From Clostridia bacterium (GTDB lineage: Bacteria > Bacillota > Clostridia > Christensenellales > Borkfalkiaceae), in NCBI GenBank assembly GCA_900769545.1, contig CAAGGZ010000041.1:1-25380 (forward strand): a DNA stretch of 25,380 nt. Reading direction: 5' to 3'. The position numbers and the translations under genes are program-made. Below are positions 25,064 through 25,380 of the stretch, piece after piece; position 1 is the stretch's first letter, and the number at the start of each line of letters is the position of its first letter. The notes under the pieces are model-generated. The model saw only the letters and a list, made by a program, of their open reading frames with translations, was not told the DNA's origin and searched no databases.

Positions 25064-25380
25064 ATGTCCAGATACGAAGAAGCAAAGAAGATGTATGCGG
25101 CGTACGGCGTCGATACGGACGCGGCGCTTGAAAGATTGAGCAATATCCCCGTTAGCGTGCATTGTTGGCAGGGGGACGACGTTATCGGCTTTGACGGTAG
25201 CGATTCGCTTTCGGGAGGTATTCAAACGACGGGTAACTATCCCGGCAGAGCAAGAACGCCCGAAGAATTGTTTGAAGATGCAAAGCGTGCGTTTGCGTTG
25301 ATGCCGGGTAAGAAGCGTATCAATATCCATGCTTGCTATGCGCTTCTCGGCGAAGATAAAGGAAAGGTGGACCGCGACGC
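25064..25380 (+). CDS. rhaA: L-rhamnose isomerase, N-terminal part (3' truncated by window edge)
   Basis: The first 105 codons of L-rhamnose isomerase, which converts L-rhamnose to L-rhamnulose. The frame stays open to the last base. Recognisable segments are VSVHCWQGDDVIGFDGSD, GGIQTTGNYPGRARTPEEL and the start of the barrel, RINIHACYALLGE. The ATG follows AAGGAGAG and lies 12 bp after rhaB, so both are one transcript; the rest of the pathway (aldolase, transporter) would be expected further right. Confidence 0.95.
   Translation, partial: MSRYEEAKKMYAAYGVDTDAALERLSNIPVSVHCWQGDDVIGFDGSDSLSGGIQTTGNYPGRARTPEELFEDAKRAFALMPGKKRINIHACYALLGEDKGKVDRD

Overview
The window looks like chromosomal DNA of an uncultured Bacillota (Clostridia-type) bacterium. 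This rests on the RNase J / TrmR / TrhP cluster, strong AGGAGG-type ribosome binding sites, TTGACA/TATAAT promoters, and the mix of fermentative, amino-acid and rhamnose genes. A Christensenellales-like gut lineage is possible, but the sequence alone does not settle it.

Left flank (1-8376). A tightly packed plus-strand operon carries the 3' end of an RNase J gene, a trmR-like tRNA O-methyltransferase, a trhP-like U32 protein, a cytoplasmic L-asparaginase, an M29 aminopeptidase, a COG0523/CobW GTPase with a very His-rich tail, and a second CobW-like protein apparently fused to a YcgQ-type C-terminal domain. A bidirectional hairpin terminator separates it from a convergent glutamate dehydrogenase gene.

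Island (about 8408-21487, 13,080 bp). The island sits exactly in the anticodon loop of a host tRNA-Arg(CCU) gene. The 5' half of that tRNA lies at 8377-8414 and the 3' half at 21488-21531. Joined at the 10-bp direct repeat CTCCTAAGGG, the halves give a well-paired tRNA with a perfect 5-bp anticodon stem. Just inside its left end the island carries its own intact tRNA-Arg(CCU) (8554-8629), with a promoter and a terminator, so the host gene is broken but the decoding capacity is probably replaced. Near the two ends lies a similar roughly 25-bp sequence in inverted orientation, plus 11-bp iterons at the right end, likely recombinase arm sites. No integrase is encoded. The cargo is AT-rich. It consists of a DUF3990 (ADP-ribosyltransferase-like) / XRE toxin-antitoxin-like pair, followed by a four-gene operon: a 909-aa unrecognised protein, a 1725-aa DEAH helicase with a DUF1998/MZB zinc region, a NERD-nuclease plus UvrD-like helicase, and a 496-aa PD-(D/E)XK nuclease. 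This resembles an anti-phage defence operon, but I cannot match the four-gene set to a named system. It is the best candidate here for an undescribed system.

Right flank (21532-25380). After the native tRNA terminator come a SWIM zinc-finger protein, whose promoter shares a palindromic operator-like block with the island's defence operon, a convergent PHP-family phosphoesterase, and the start of a rhamnose operon (rhaB, then a partial rhaA) preceded by three to four 10-bp-spaced repeats that look like regulator sites. All functional calls come from motifs read by eye; no database search or folding program was run.
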